The notes below the pieces were generated by a model. The model saw only the letters and a list, made by a program, of their open reading frames with translations. It was not told the DNA's origin and made no database searches. Source: Acheta domesticus (lineage: Eukaryota; Arthropoda; Insecta; Orthoptera; Gryllidae). From it: a stretch of 64,000 bases of DNA. The stretch covers positions 73,567,821 to 73,631,820 of the forward strand of contig JAHLJT010008756.1 of the NCBI GenBank assembly GCA_031308135.1. Reading direction: 5' to 3'. This document shows, piece after piece, positions 39,552-50,910 of this stretch. A program made the position numbers and the translations under genes. Positions within the stretch are counted from its first letter, which is position 1. Each line of letters begins with the position of its first letter.

Positions 39552-40717
39552 TACACTGAGTTGACAAAAGTCAAGGGATATCTCCAAATATCGAGTCGGA
39601 CCTTTTGACCGTATAAGTGCCCCAACTCGACGGTACGTGGACTCAACAAGTCTTTGGAAGTCCGCTGCACAAACATTGAACCATGCTGCCTCTATAGCCA
39701 CCCATAATTGCGAAAGTATTGCCAGGGAAGGATTTTGTGCACGAACTGACCTCTGGATTATGTTCCATATATGTTCGATGACATTCATGTAAGACGACCT
39801 AGGTGGCTAAATCATTTGATAAAAATGTCCAGAATGATTTTTTTTCAACCAATCACGAAAATTACGGCCCAGTGACATGGCGCATTGTTCTAGATAAAAA
39901 TTCCATAGTAGTTTGGGAACATGAAGCCCATGAAAGGTTGTAAATTGTCTCCAGCTAGCTGAACATAACTATTTCCAGTCAATTACCGGTTCAGATGGAC
40001 CCGAGGACTCCGTCCATTCCATATTAACATAGCCTACGCCATTATGCTTGCACAGTGCCTTGTTAATTTGGGTACATGACTTCGTGGCGTCTGCGCCGCA
40101 TTCAAACCATACCATCAGCTATCCCCAACTTGAATTGGAACTCGTATGACCAGCCACGGTTTTCCATTCATTGAGAGTCGAATTCATATGGTCACGAGCC
40201 CAGGAGAAGCGCTGCAGGCGTTGTCGTACTGTTACCAAAGGCACTCGAGTCGGTCTTCTGTTGCTGTAGACCACTAGCAGCACTTGCGACCGTTGCTATA
40301 AAGAAGGATGAGCCGTGAACTGAATCTGCAATGGAAGCCACATTTCGCAGCACGTCGTACGCCCCACATTGATTTCTTCGGTTATTCACCTACAGTTGCT
40401 TGTCTGTTAGCACTGGAAACTACGCAAACGCCGCTTCTCTCGGTTACTAAGTGATGGCCTTCAGCTACAGCGTTATTCGTGGTGAGAGGTTACGCCTGAT
40501 ATTCGGTACTCTTGCCACTCTTTTTTCACTGTGGATGTTGAATACTGAATTCCCCAACGACTTCCGAAATGAAATGTCCCATGCGTCTAGCTCCAACTAT
40601 CATTCTATTTTCAAAGTCCGTTAATTACCAGAGTGCCATAATCACGTCAGAAACTTTTTCTAATGAATCACTTTGGTGCAAATGAAAGTTCTGCCAATAC
40701 ACTGCTCTTTTATACTT
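39552..40717 (-). mobile_element. Tc1-like DNA transposon, minus strand, decayed
   Basis: One end is TACACTGAGTTGACAAAAGT at 39552, the characteristic terminus of a widespread arthropod Tc1-like family. The transposase runs antisense from about 40650 down to 39560 but is broken. The other terminus is missing: the sequence breaks off near 40717 after CTCTTTTATAC. A CCCGGCGTTGCCCGG motif of unrelated origin follows directly. Confidence 0.8.
39560..39800 (-). pseudogene. Tc1-like transposase C-terminal piece
   Basis: The antisense frame reads NVIEHIWNIIQRSVRAQNPS, LSQLWVAIEAAWFNVCAADF and QRLVESTYRRVGALIRSKGP. This is the C-terminal end of Tc1 transposases (NPIEH.WD...R..R, W..I......LV.SM..R....I...G). 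The third catalytic residue falls in the NVIEH context. Pieces further 5' of the gene (up to about 40650 on this strand) are recognisable only at the nucleotide level. Confidence 0.85.
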
Positions 40718-41560
40718 TACCAGCAAAATACCCGGCGTTGCCCGGTCTTTCTTCATACCCAATCCTTGTGAAAGAAGAAAAATATAATTTCGTGTAAACC
40801 ACGGTGTTTAAGATTGTTTAATGGTATTGTTCAAATTTTAATAATATACTATAATTGTCTTTGATTTTATTTCACCGTACAATGCCATTACATTAACAAT
40901 TTTTTATCTTATGCACTGCTACTGGCATCTAGCGAATCACTTGGGTACAGCAGCGCTACTGACCACTGAGGAGTATGTTAGGATCCATGTGCTCACAGTG
41001 AGAGGTAAAAAGTAATGCTCGTGGTGGATCTATCAGCATATTATTTAAATTATTTATTCTCCGCATCAGTGCTGTATTAATCTTTACCAAACTTAAGCAG
41101 GACACTGTGACAATCCTGAAGAAGAGCCTGTATCCTGAAGAAGAGCACGAAGTGGAGCCTTCACTAAAATCTTTCCAGTACATTCACACGATCCACTTCT
41201 GGATAGAACTTTCAAACCTTTTCGGTCACTTCATGCAGCGCATGGGCAAAGGAAATTTGCATGAACCACTTTTGTATAAAGCAATTGGAGGCACTTTTAG
41301 GTTTCAATTACTATATGTCTGGCGCAGCGACTTGACATGAAAAGAATATGTTCATGCTTCACATTCTCTGACCACAACAAATGCTTTGCGTTGTAGAATC
41401 AATTTGCAATTGAAGAAGTTTTCACTCTTTCTAACACTTCTCACACTAACAGAAAGATTTCTAGAGGTTGAAAGTATTTAAGAGTTTCTATAATCACTTA
41501 GACAACATATCTTCCAGCAGCGTCTGTGGTTTTGTCTATTGAAATCCAAAATTATTGCTG
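40718..41560. other. Spacer with unassigned ORF
   Basis: The ORF at 41107-41340 (77 aa) has no recognisable domain. AAAATACCCGGCGTTGCCCG (40727-40746) resembles a terminus seen in many arthropod dispersed repeats, but its class could not be established. Confidence 0.35.
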
Positions 41561-41565
41561 TCGGC

Positions 41566-41599
41566 AGAATTTCTTATTTTTCTAGGGTTTTGTTGAAAT
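41566..41599 (+). repeat. 34-bp direct repeat B1
   Basis: AGAATTTCTTATTTTT...GTTTTGTTGAAAT matches 42173-42206 with one mismatch (T/G). It flanks the BEL fragment. Confidence 0.85.
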
Positions 41600-41609
41600 T
41601 TTGTTGATC

Positions 41610-41715
41610 TTGAATCTTCTTCATAAACATGGCTAGTAAGACTGCGCCACATAATTCCAGACGAGGAATCGTGGCGCCAGCTAAAGGTGCAAGCTTTGAT
41701 TTCGATGCTTTGTTT
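41610..41715 (-). pseudogene. BEL/Pao RNase H segment, inverted
   Basis: The minus strand reads SKSKLAPLAGATIPRLELCG followed by AVLLAMFMKKIQ, the RNase H stretch that in BEL elements directly precedes the (F)SDS.IVLHW motif. That next motif follows here on the opposite (plus) strand. Confidence 0.85.
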
Positions 41716-41721
41716 TCAGTT

Positions 41722-42130
41722 TGTAATATTAACTCTGTACATTTATTTACATACAGCGCTATTGTACTGCACTGGATAAAACATGCTCCAAATAAACCTG
41801 ATGCCTTCATTTCTAATAGACTTGCGGTGATTAGGCAGTGTTCTCAGGTGGAGGACTAGTCACACATCTCGTCGAGAGAAAACCCAGTTGATCTTATTTC
41901 ACTCTACACTTGGGAGTCACTCCCAAGAAACTAGCTGGTAATAACAGATGGTTTAGTGGTCCAGAATGGATGGCCAAGTCGGTTTCTCAGTGGAACGTTC
42001 TGCCTGAGGTCGCAGATGGTGGTAATATACCGTTACTGCGTCATTCACAAACCTTTCTCACCACTCCTCGTGCTGAGGAGAAATGCGTTGTCTTTGAGCA
42101 TATAATACGTTCAACTCTTACCACAAACTG
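41722..42130 (+). pseudogene. BEL/Pao RNase H and connector fragment
   Basis: The plus strand reads INSVHLFTYSAIVLHWIKHA, PNKPDAFISNRLAVI, SHISSRENPVDLIS and, after a frameshift near 41905, GVTPKKLAGNNRWFSGPEWM. This is the standard order of the RNase H end and the segment before the integrase in BEL pol. The family differs from the full-length element at 11.4-19.4 kb. RT and integrase are missing. Confidence 0.85.
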
Positions 42131-42172
42131 CTGAGGATAACAGCGTATTGCTTGCGATTCATATATCAAAGT

Positions 42173-42206
42173 AGAATTTCTTATTTTTCGAGGGTTTTGT
42201 TGAAAT
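42173..42206 (+). repeat. 34-bp direct repeat B2
   Basis: Second copy of 41566-41599, at the other side of the BEL fragment. Confidence 0.85.
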
Positions 42207-42209
42207 ATA

Positions 42210-42976
42210 AATTGAAATCGTTCTTAAGTGTGGATTCGGGAGGGGAGAGGGGTTGCAACGCTTTTCTTGAATGAATTTCTCTAAAACTACTTTAAATTGA
42301 GGTCAATCACTTCATATAAAGATATTGTTGGCACATCGGCACCAATAAATGATTCAAATTTAGGCGATGTGGCGGGAGTTTGGTTTTTAATAACAATCTT
42401 TGGCCTTAATTACCAGCTCAGAATTTGCATTTTAAACGTACCGCATTGCACTTATACACAATTCCCTCCAAAACCCGCGAGCTGGTTGCGATGAAGAGCG
42501 CAAAGTAAACTTCTTTTCTCTGAGTGTTTTGAAATAGGTTTGACGGCATTTGCTTGTTAGTTCAGCACCCTCCACCAGGTGGCAGCTCCTACTTGGTCTT
42601 CACCGCAAAACACTACATACACAAATAAAACGGCTTGGAGATTTCCGCTTTAACATACAATGGCATTATCGCGAAATTCAAACGTCGATACAGTAACTTC
42701 CCACCAGTTTTGTTCTCGCACATGGAATAAGTTGCAATGAGCGTGTATTAACGTTCCACGAGGACAGGTTAAGCTCCAAAAGTTGGTACTAGTGTCGCCA
42801 CTCCGCCTTTTCCTCGAAGAATACATTTTCGGCGCGAAGTGAGCTCTAGGCAAGCGAAACTTCTTACAGAAAAATTAACAAAAGAAGGTTGCTTTTCCAT
42901 GAGAAACAGGTAAAAAGATGAACGATTTATTCAATGGTTGGTTATTACTTTATATAAATATTCTAACCAAAAGGAA
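42210..42976. other. Spacer
   Basis: No domain, RNA gene or repeat was recognised. Confidence 0.4.
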
Positions 42977-43434
42977 TGTTGCTGTAAACACCCGTTTGAA
43001 AAGCGCACCGACCAGGGAGCGCACTGCGGCGGGCGAGGCAACGAGGAGAAGCAGCAAACCGTGGAAAACGCCTGCAAACGGGCAGCGAGCGACCACCCAG
43101 CGAGCCTACGCCCGAGAAGCGAGTCTGCGGCGCCGAGGACATTATAAGCCGGCGCCGCCACCGCCGAGGCAGTCGAGATATTATTGAAGTGCCCTATTGA
43201 GAGTTTGTGACTAAGTGATTGAGTGTACGACCCGGCCTAGATTTTGATATTCTGTCTCACGATATATTGGTTGACTGCGCAAGTGTTTGGTACATCTCAC
43301 GGATAAACGATAACTTTGCTTGATCTATGTTACATTCTTTTGGGTTACCGGAACAATACATTTTTGTATAAAAACTGTGTGTGTAAAATAAAAATCTGGT
43401 TCACGAAAGCTGCCTGCTTTTTCTGAACATAACA
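42977..43434 (+). repeat. Solo LTR, family S, copy 1 (458 bp)
   Basis: Starts TGTTGCTGTAAACACCCG and ends CTGAACATAACA. A TATA-like ATTATAAGCCGGCGCCG at about 43141 and AAAATAAAAA near 43386 mark U3/R/U5. The 5' half is GC-rich. The copy at 52449-52909 is homologous throughout. No clean target duplication was found, suggesting age or inter-element recombination. ORFs inside it are incidental. Confidence 0.88.
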
Positions 43435-46400
43435 GAATCCATTATGTGTTTTGCAGAAATCGGCCGAACATTCCACAACCTATGTAGCAAAATTAAACAT
43501 CGTAGCTCTCCCAGCACATCATTTTGAAGCTTATTTTGCTGCCTCAACAGATATAATTCAATTCAATTAAATTATATTAGTCAACAAACTAGTGTATAAA
43601 GAGGCGTATAACTGCACGAGCGGTATGTTCAAGAAAACGATAGGAGCGATTTTTCTTATTTACCACGAGTGCTTTTACACTCCTCTATCTACGTGTTGCG
43701 TTCAAATGGTTTCATTTCCATTTAATACTAATTTAAAATTTTGAGAAATTCAAGCACATCTTTACCATTCGAGACATTTCATGACGCCGTTTTGCTACTG
43801 AAAAAGATCTATTTTAGTGGCCTTTGCAATGTATACTTAAGTCATTGTGAGTTAGAGGATTAGAAAATGTTTGCAAATGGAAGATATGGGCCATGTACCG
43901 GATGAAATACTACAAGAAGCGACAAAGCCAAGTAAGCATTACTTCCCACGAAAGACAGGCCTGACAGAAAATACATGTATAAATTTTGGAAAGTAAGGAA
44001 AAACGCATCACTTCGGTCTCAGAAGTTTTTCTGACATCCTTTATAAAGAAAGTAGAATGGGTAAATACAACTGACGTTCCTATTTTTTTAACATTTGCAA
44101 CCTGCTAAGACCAAAGGTTCTACATGTAAAACATTTAAATTATTCAGGTAAAATTGATTTTTCGTTAGTCAGCTAGTGTCAAACCATCGTTTACTTCAAT
44201 TTCGTTTTATTCATAGGTGTAGATGTAGGTACGTAATGTGTGTAAACATTTTTGTTCATGTTTCAGGCCGACTGAAAATAACTTGGCGGATATAACTGAA
44301 TTAAAGTTTTTTGAACTTTTTTTTCTGAATCATGAAAAATAATTGTGAAGTTTTAATTGCATGCTCGAAATAATATAGGAATAACCAACGATTTTTCTTG
44401 AAATTAATGGGTGTCCCTAATTCACTAAGCAAAAAGTAAACAAGATCTTCTCGGACTCGATACATGACCCTGGAAGTGGGGAAGCAAATTCCACAAAATG
44501 CTAATATAGAAAGACGTACTAATTGTACAAAGAATAAAAGAAATATTTTATCATTATTAGACATAAATTCATTGAAAACCAATATAAAGTGTTACTTATT
44601 GTAGAAATTGTGTCTGTAATTTCAAACTATCACTGTCCCTTTTTCGCGCCACATTCCCTGCCCATTGGACCTCTCTTTCGCTGGCGCTACAACTTTCGGT
44701 TACCACAAAAACACATATGCCACCATTTAGAACTAATTGCTATTTAATTAAGCAAACCCTTTTTTTGCTCTTCAAACTTTTGAGTAATAAGGTAATAACT
44801 AGCGGAATATTCAGCTGGCACACCACAATCGGTTGCATATTTCGGAGATTCGCAGTGTTTTTTAATGAAACGCTTCTCGCTCGTAACTTTCACTGCACTC
44901 AATTTGAAAATAGTTATTTTTGTATCAAGTGCGCCAAATGGGTGTGGTTTTATTTTTCATGGTTGTGATTTTTGTTTGCCGAGACCGTCGGTCGAGTTAA
45001 AAAACCAACGAGACGAACCAATCACTTTGCTAGCGAATGATGAATTTTTTTTTTGGCTCGTGCTTAGTTTGAACGGTTGCACAACCCCCAGAATATTGAA
45101 TAAGATCTCATATTATCTTAAGAATATACATTTTATTTTTAATGACATTCAGTATTCGTGGTATTGCAGCAATATCGATGTACATGAAATTATTTTGAAA
45201 CCAAAGATCGTCCAACTGGCGCTCTCTCCGAGGTCTGGTGCCTTGCTTCGAATTGCATTACGCTCTTCGCTCTTGGTTGTGATACTGGGTTTGCTGCATT
45301 TACTCTTTGTCTCTTCGATGTAACACGGCGAACACAAGCCTTTTTGGTTGCCCCACCAGGTAGGTGGGACTGTCGGGCGCTGCGGGGCGACTCAGGGAGT
45401 GTCAAGGAAATATCGACATTCTGTCTTCGTCTGACTCACTGCAAAGTAATTTTATGAATTTCGATTGCGATTGAAAGTACACAAGTTCAGTCAATTATTG
45501 ACGGCATTTAATGTATTATTTATGATGTTTAGAACTTTATCACTTTATATTAGATTTATTGATCTAAAATGTACTCTTGATGAATTCTTTGCGAAAAGTT
45601 GGCCATTCTAGAAGGAAATCCCTTTCTCGGTAGAAGATTATTTCGCTTACAGAACCTGCAGTTAGCTGCAGTTATACATGGAGAGCGATGGTGGGAGTAC
45701 GAGCGCGCGTGTGTGTGTGAAAGAATGTTTATCACAAAATATACCAGAATAGTGAAATTTTTGAGTTGTGAAAAGTAATTTTATTTCGGTGAAAAGTTTC
45801 AAAGCAATAGTGCTGGAGTTGAACTTAAGAGCCCAGTGGAAAATCAAAAGCCAGAACCACGTGCGCGGGAGGTGTATATACCTGACCGGACTCGACGCAC
45901 AAAATTATGTAAGTAATGTTTCAATATAGACATTTATTTAACTATTATAAATTATTTTAATGAATTTGAATTGCTTACATTTTTATTATAAATTCGTATT
46001 TTGAATTTTGAAAATTACATTTCCATCATTCGATGGAGGTGCAACTTCCAGTCTGTTAGGGCACCAACCACCATTGTTTTTATTCGAGACCCTCTCCATG
46101 CATATTTTCCTGTAATTATATAATATCACTGACATAAATTGCAATGTTGGTATCCGTCGATTATTTATTGTTAGCATGGCCACATACCACGTTGATTGTT
46201 GGTCTCGTGCTTTCTTTAAGTGGCAATAAAGAGGATGATTACACTGGTCAACACACATTTTCTTGGCTAACAATGTAAAGACATTTTAGGATATGCTTGA
46301 TGCACAGGTTCCAAATATGGCATTGGTTTTGGTAGATTGGCTCTAGTTTTTGAGATAATGAAAATCGCATCGAAAAGTATTATTTTATTTTATTGAGTAC

Positions 46401-46500
46401 AGGCTATTCGTAAATTGCATGAACCTTAAACTAAATGTAACTAGGTATGTCTATTTATACAAAATGAATCTCTTGAATACGTAATGTTAATATATTCATA
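43435..46500. other. Long AT-rich spacer
   Basis: ORFs at 44301-44582 (minus), 44717-45323 (plus) and 45986-46273 (minus, 95 aa) show no domain I recognise. 45320-45410 is locally GC-rich. No RNA gene was seen. Confidence 0.4.
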
Positions 46501-46524
46501 TTTACAGCCCGAAACGAATCACAA

Positions 46525-47015
46525 TTAATTGTTAGAAAAACTTTGTATGATATGCTTTCATGCAACAAATCAGGACAATCTCATTGAAGGCTCCAGTAGT
46601 GGTCTGCCATCATGTGTCTGTCCCATCTGCCCTGATATCTATCTTCCATTACCTTTAATTCTTAATGGAACCATCTCACACATATTGCCAAGATTTTCTG
46701 GAAATTTGTCTAGATGGCTATGGAGATAGTATATTTTAATGCTCATAATTGCATCCAAATTCTGAAAGTTTAAAAGCCAGGTTTGTACCGGTTGCACCGG
46801 TTTCTGCTTCATGATTACCCAAAAAGTTCTTGACAACAATGACAAAGCTGTACCAGTAACCAGTAAAGTGTCTTTTTCATTTCCGATGTCAGACATTTTT
46901 CTTTTAGTCTCAATGCTAAACGTTCAGCTGCTTGGTTTGGGAAACTGAGGTCACGTATTAAACCGAAGCTTATCTTAGAAAAATGCTTTTTTGTAACAAC
47001 ACTTCCATCCATTAT
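46525..47015 (-). pseudogene. Relic of the orphan arthropod protein family, copy 2 (internally deleted)
   Basis: On the minus strand, from 47012, the text reads FSKISFGLIRDLSFPNQAAE and RLALRLKEKCL. It then jumps, near 46750, to AIMSIKIYYLHSHLDKFPEN and, after a frame change, to KVMEDRYQGRWDRHMMADHY followed by WSL. The GLIRDL.FP..AAE.L.SRL N-terminal block and the LHSHLD.FPENLG and MEDRYQGRWD.HMMADY C-terminal blocks are strong family landmarks. The middle of the protein is gone. Two stops fall where Gln and Arg codons would become TAA and TGA by single changes. Both copies in the window are minus-strand, but they overlap only at the C-terminal end. Confidence 0.75.
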
Positions 47016-47019
47016 TCCC

Positions 47020-48815
47020 TGCCACTGCTAACTTCTGCCTAGAATCTGTATATCCTCAGACACAATTTCACCCTAGAATCCGTATATCCTCACTATCTGA
47101 CACAGGAACACTGGTATAACTGAACACTGGTATAGGAACATCGGGTCCATGTGGCACAGGTCGCCTTGCTTATCCCAAATCAAGGTACTCCCAGTTATTT
47201 TTCTTTTAACAATTGAAGTCTTTTACTTTTGCAGAATAAAAATAATAATCTTGATGATTTTAGGGCCAAATATTAAACTCTTCAATTTTCCAGTTTTCCA
47301 CTGATGAAGACATTCCACACAAGTTTTGCATACCATATGGGGATACCATACATTAGTGTCGTTCAAACAACGTCTTCCTGAAGAACTCATTATTTACTAA
47401 AAAAGAATATGTATTAATAAACCTAACTCCCAAACTAAGCTCAATTAAAGTATTGTGAAAATAATGCAACATTCAATGCTTAAAATTTTTAAAAAATGTT
47501 TGTATAAAGATAGATATTTGCATTAAATGCTATGAGTTTTGTGATAGAGTTTTTCATTACAACGTTCGTAGCACAAAAACTAGAGCCAATTCAATGAAAC
47601 TAAAGACATATGGATTCAGCATACCCAATTTACTGTAAATTCGTTGCAAAATCCTGGGCAAGTGAAAAAATTTTTTTATTGAGCAGTGTTATTATCGAAT
47701 GTATATTGTCATGATTTGCCTCTATATAAAAAATATAAATTTTCTCCGACATAAAACAATATTTTCAATGATATCTATATAAAATATACGAGAACTACGA
47801 AATTATGCGGATGGACATAACTACACGAACTAAAAAAACGCATTTAATTGACATTACTTTTTACTCAAGTTATCGAAAATCCGAACAATGTGACTTGAAG
47901 GCACTCCACCAAAAGCTATACAATCTGTGTGTAGGATATTTTCTTTCTGTCTCTACATCAAAAATCGTCTGCCAAAACAAGTGATATAAATTGAACAACT
48001 CAAATTAGCAACAATGCGCTCTGTCCTACGACGAAGTCAAGAACGATCGACACCCAGTAAAGTTACGGATTAAGTGCGGGCCCAACCGCAAAACTTTTAC
48101 CTTCAACCTGAAAGTAGGCTCTCTTTTACCTGGGCCCGCCCGCATTGCGGGCCCGAACGTTACGCCACTGTCCACACCACTGAATCGATTTGCTTCCATA
48201 CATATGTTTTATGGCTATTTAATAACGAAAATAGCCTTTTAATTTGCGAATAGAGTAAACGGTTTACAAAATGACTGTACATAAACGCAAAATCTGCAGC
48301 TGTATTCGTATATTTTCTTTGAAATCGAATACAAAATAATTCTAAGATTGCGGGTGCGTCAAATAATTCTAAAAAAGAGCGTGAGTGCAAATGTGAAACT
48401 CGCCAAGAGGAAAAACATAGTAACTCAACATCTTCAACGCATCAAATTTTAAATGTCGCTTATACAAATTCACAGTTGGAATAACATCACGACAATCACG
48501 TGCGACATTTTCCTAGACGACTGTTCTAGGGAGTCAACTAACTACTGTTTTCTACTGTATTGTTTTAATAAAATACGCAATTTGAAGTTTTGTTATCGCT
48601 GTCATAAGAATCTGTTGGATGTGTTGCGAGCAATGCATGCTATAATCTACCGTGGCAATCGTGATTTCGCTCTAGGGTACTCCCTCAAAATATTTTTTTC
48701 TCCTTTCATCGTATTTGTCACATGGGTTCGATTAAATAATGCAAATGATTTAGAAATGCCATATTCATTATTTAGTCGTGATAATACATCGAACATCACC
48801 TTAGGTAGAACCACT
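47020..48815. other. Spacer
   Basis: AT-rich apart from a small palindromic GC patch at 48076-48160. The ORFs at 48160-48390 (minus) and 48453-48815 (plus) have no recognisable domain. Confidence 0.4.
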
Positions 48816-48817
48816 CA

Positions 48818-49165
48818 TCAAAAGGCCTGCCATCCCCGAGCCGGACGGACACGGGACGAAGCTAAACAGGAAGAACAAAACCCCGTGGAGCGGAGCCCGC
48901 AGACAATGCACCAACATCCCCAGCAACCACACTGAACGCTTGTTGAAATGTAAGAAGCACGACGGAAAAGGTGCCAAGAATATAAGTCAGCAGCGGAACA
49001 CGACAAGCTTCCCACGCCCCCGTCCGGAGCGAAACTACACCAGTCCAAAAACCAAACTACAAAACCACCACACTGCTAGAAGAAACACGTAGATGTACCA
49101 CTGTGGCATCTGTGGCCGATACCACGAACACTTCAAGCGCTTCCCGCCACGCCGGTAGATCGGCG
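48818..49165 (+). pseudogene. Retroelement gag/ORF1-like relic with a Cys-His finger
   Basis: Low-complexity basic, Pro/Gln-rich text (TRDEAKQEEQNP, QTMHQHPQQPH) precedes YHCGICGRYHEHFKRFPPRR at about 49095-49155. The C-x2-C-x3-H pattern followed by a basic FxRF is typical of insect retroelement gag-like proteins. Stops interrupt it and it ends at the LTR below. Confidence 0.5.
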
Positions 49166-49598
49166 TGATGCTACTAGGGCGCTAAGAGCGACGCCGGTTG
49201 CCGCCGGCGATAAGCGGCCGGATTACTCCCGACCGCACACAGCCAACGGCGGGACTACCCCTGCGGAGCAGAGGAGGGGCCGGTGGCGCTCTCCCCTCCC
49301 CAGCGGCGCTATATAAGCGAGACGTCGCATCACAGCAGCAGTTCGAGACGGAGTACGAGTTGGAGTCTAAAGTTTGAGTCATCGTCGCCGGAAGAAGCCT
49401 GCCCACGAGTATACGACGAACGCGCTACGCATCAGGATTAGAGCATCGGGATTTCGGAGGACTACGCTACGACGACTGGACTTCTACGACTATTGGAGAA
49501 CGGGACCTGGCTTGTATTCGGATTGAGATTTTGGAATTTGGAATAATAAACTGTTGTACTAAGCCCAGTTGTTAGTTTTCTCTTTTTAGTATACAACA
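49166..49598 (+). repeat. LTR of another family (about 433 bp)
   Basis: A GC-rich U3 with GCTATATAAGCGAGACG (TATA box, about 49308) is followed by an A/T-rich end with AATAATAAACTG (about 49541) and GT/T-rich sequence. TG...CA ends were chosen by eye. No target duplication was confirmed, so the boundaries may be off by some bases. It lies between two coding relics. Confidence 0.65.
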
Positions 49599-49642
49599 AC
49601 CACCCCCACCAGCGCCGCTAGACCAGCCTGCCCCGCCCCCGC

Positions 49643-50190
49643 ATGAAGAACACTTCCAAAATTAGGAGGCAGCCTCCAGGACCGAGGCCGCAGCCCAAGA
49701 CAGGGACCCCGCCACAAAGGTGCCCCATGCGGACCGCAGAGCGCCAACCCATGGAGTGGTCGAAGAAGCTACAAGCAGCATGTGACGGCGCCATGTCTGC
49801 CAGTAGCTCCACAGAAGCCACCATAGAGGTGCTAGCATTTATGGTCAGCTAATTGGGAGCATCGAAGAGACAGCAGGGATACACGTTAATAACCCGAAAG
49901 CCAGCAACACGTACCGACATGGCGATGAAAGGAGAGAACCCCTTCCCCCGGCAGCTGATAGGCGGAAAATCAGAAAGACCTACGCAGCGCAAAAGAGGCG
50001 TGTCAATGCATTGAGTGACAGGAAAGGAAGGCAAGCATGCCTCATCGACCCAGCCACTGTTGAAGAACACTTTAGAAGTTAGAGACGCGTCTGACAACAC
50101 CAGCACCTACGATCCCTTCATATACACGAGATTGGAAGTACGGGAAGAGGTTGAATGCAGTGCGTGCGCGTGCCTAGTGGCCACTGTATC
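49643..50190 (+). pseudogene. Retroelement coding relic, possibly LINE linker
   Basis: The frame of 49643 is Pro/Arg-rich (RRQPPGPRPQPKTGTPPQRC) and ends ATIEVLAFMVS. A second frame then gives EETAGIHVNN and KIRKTYAAQKRRVNALSDRK followed by PATVEEHF. The last resembles the basic linker ahead of RT in LINEs. Its relation to the relic at 48818-49165 is likely but unproven. Confidence 0.4.
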
Positions 50191-50905
50191 CTAAGAAATA
50201 AGGCAATTCTTCAAAAAGTTCTAAAATAAAAATCCGTATTACATGAATAAGAGATAGTCGTTTAATATATTTAGGCCTAACATACCATAAAAAAGATGTC
50301 ATAATCGTAATATTATATTACACTCGGAGTCAGTAATTCTGTCAGTTATCAATCGGAGTCAGTAATTCTAACCAACTTCAATACGTTCACAGATCTCAGT
50401 CAGGTGTTTCAACACAAATCAGCCGTTAACCATTGAGGCGCTTACAATAACAATGGCAGATCCCAACCAAAGTTCATTATGACAAAACTGACTTTTTACT
50501 TTCCCGTATACGTACGTATACCCGGAGTGATATACGTAGTGCAGGGAAAGTTATGTAATGCTGCGCGAAAAAATGGCCAATTTGGCCTAAACCATACGTA
50601 CGATTTCTTCGAAAATGGATATTCCCCAGTCGATCTGATTCTGGTTGAAAATTTGAGATTTTGAAAAAGATTCTTCAAAATTTGGATGTACTTTATATGA
50701 AGCCCCCCGGGCATTTTCAACATTTGAATTTTTTTCGGCGTCTTTCTCCAGCTACAAAATTGAAGATAGAGATTTTTTCTTCAAATAAAATTTGTTCTGC
50801 ATATTGACTTCTTTCATAAAGGTCGCGTAAATGTTTCTCAAAATTTTAGCAGTTTTCATGCAATATTTGCAATTTTAAAAAATTACAAAAACAAGATTTT
50901 CTCAA
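50191..50905. other. AT-rich spacer with a duplicated 16-mer
   Basis: CGGAGTCAGTAATTCT occurs twice (about 50325 and 50354). No gene was recognised. Confidence 0.5.
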
Positions 50906-50910
50906 AAACG

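Noticed and set aside
42918..43187. Arg/Ala-rich ORFs over the solo LTR (also 52408-52778)
   Set aside because: GC-rich U3 of an LTR that recurs in the window; the frames are not conserved between the two copies.
44717..45323. Overlapping ORFs of 83 and 152 codons, considered as a possible host exon
   Set aside because: No recognisable domain, hydrophobic AT-driven composition, and no splice or repeat context. Left as unassigned.
50325..50372. Duplicated CGGAGTCAGTAATTCT as a CRISPR-like or satellite unit
   Set aside because: Only two copies at short spacing, in a eukaryotic context; too little to call a repeat array.
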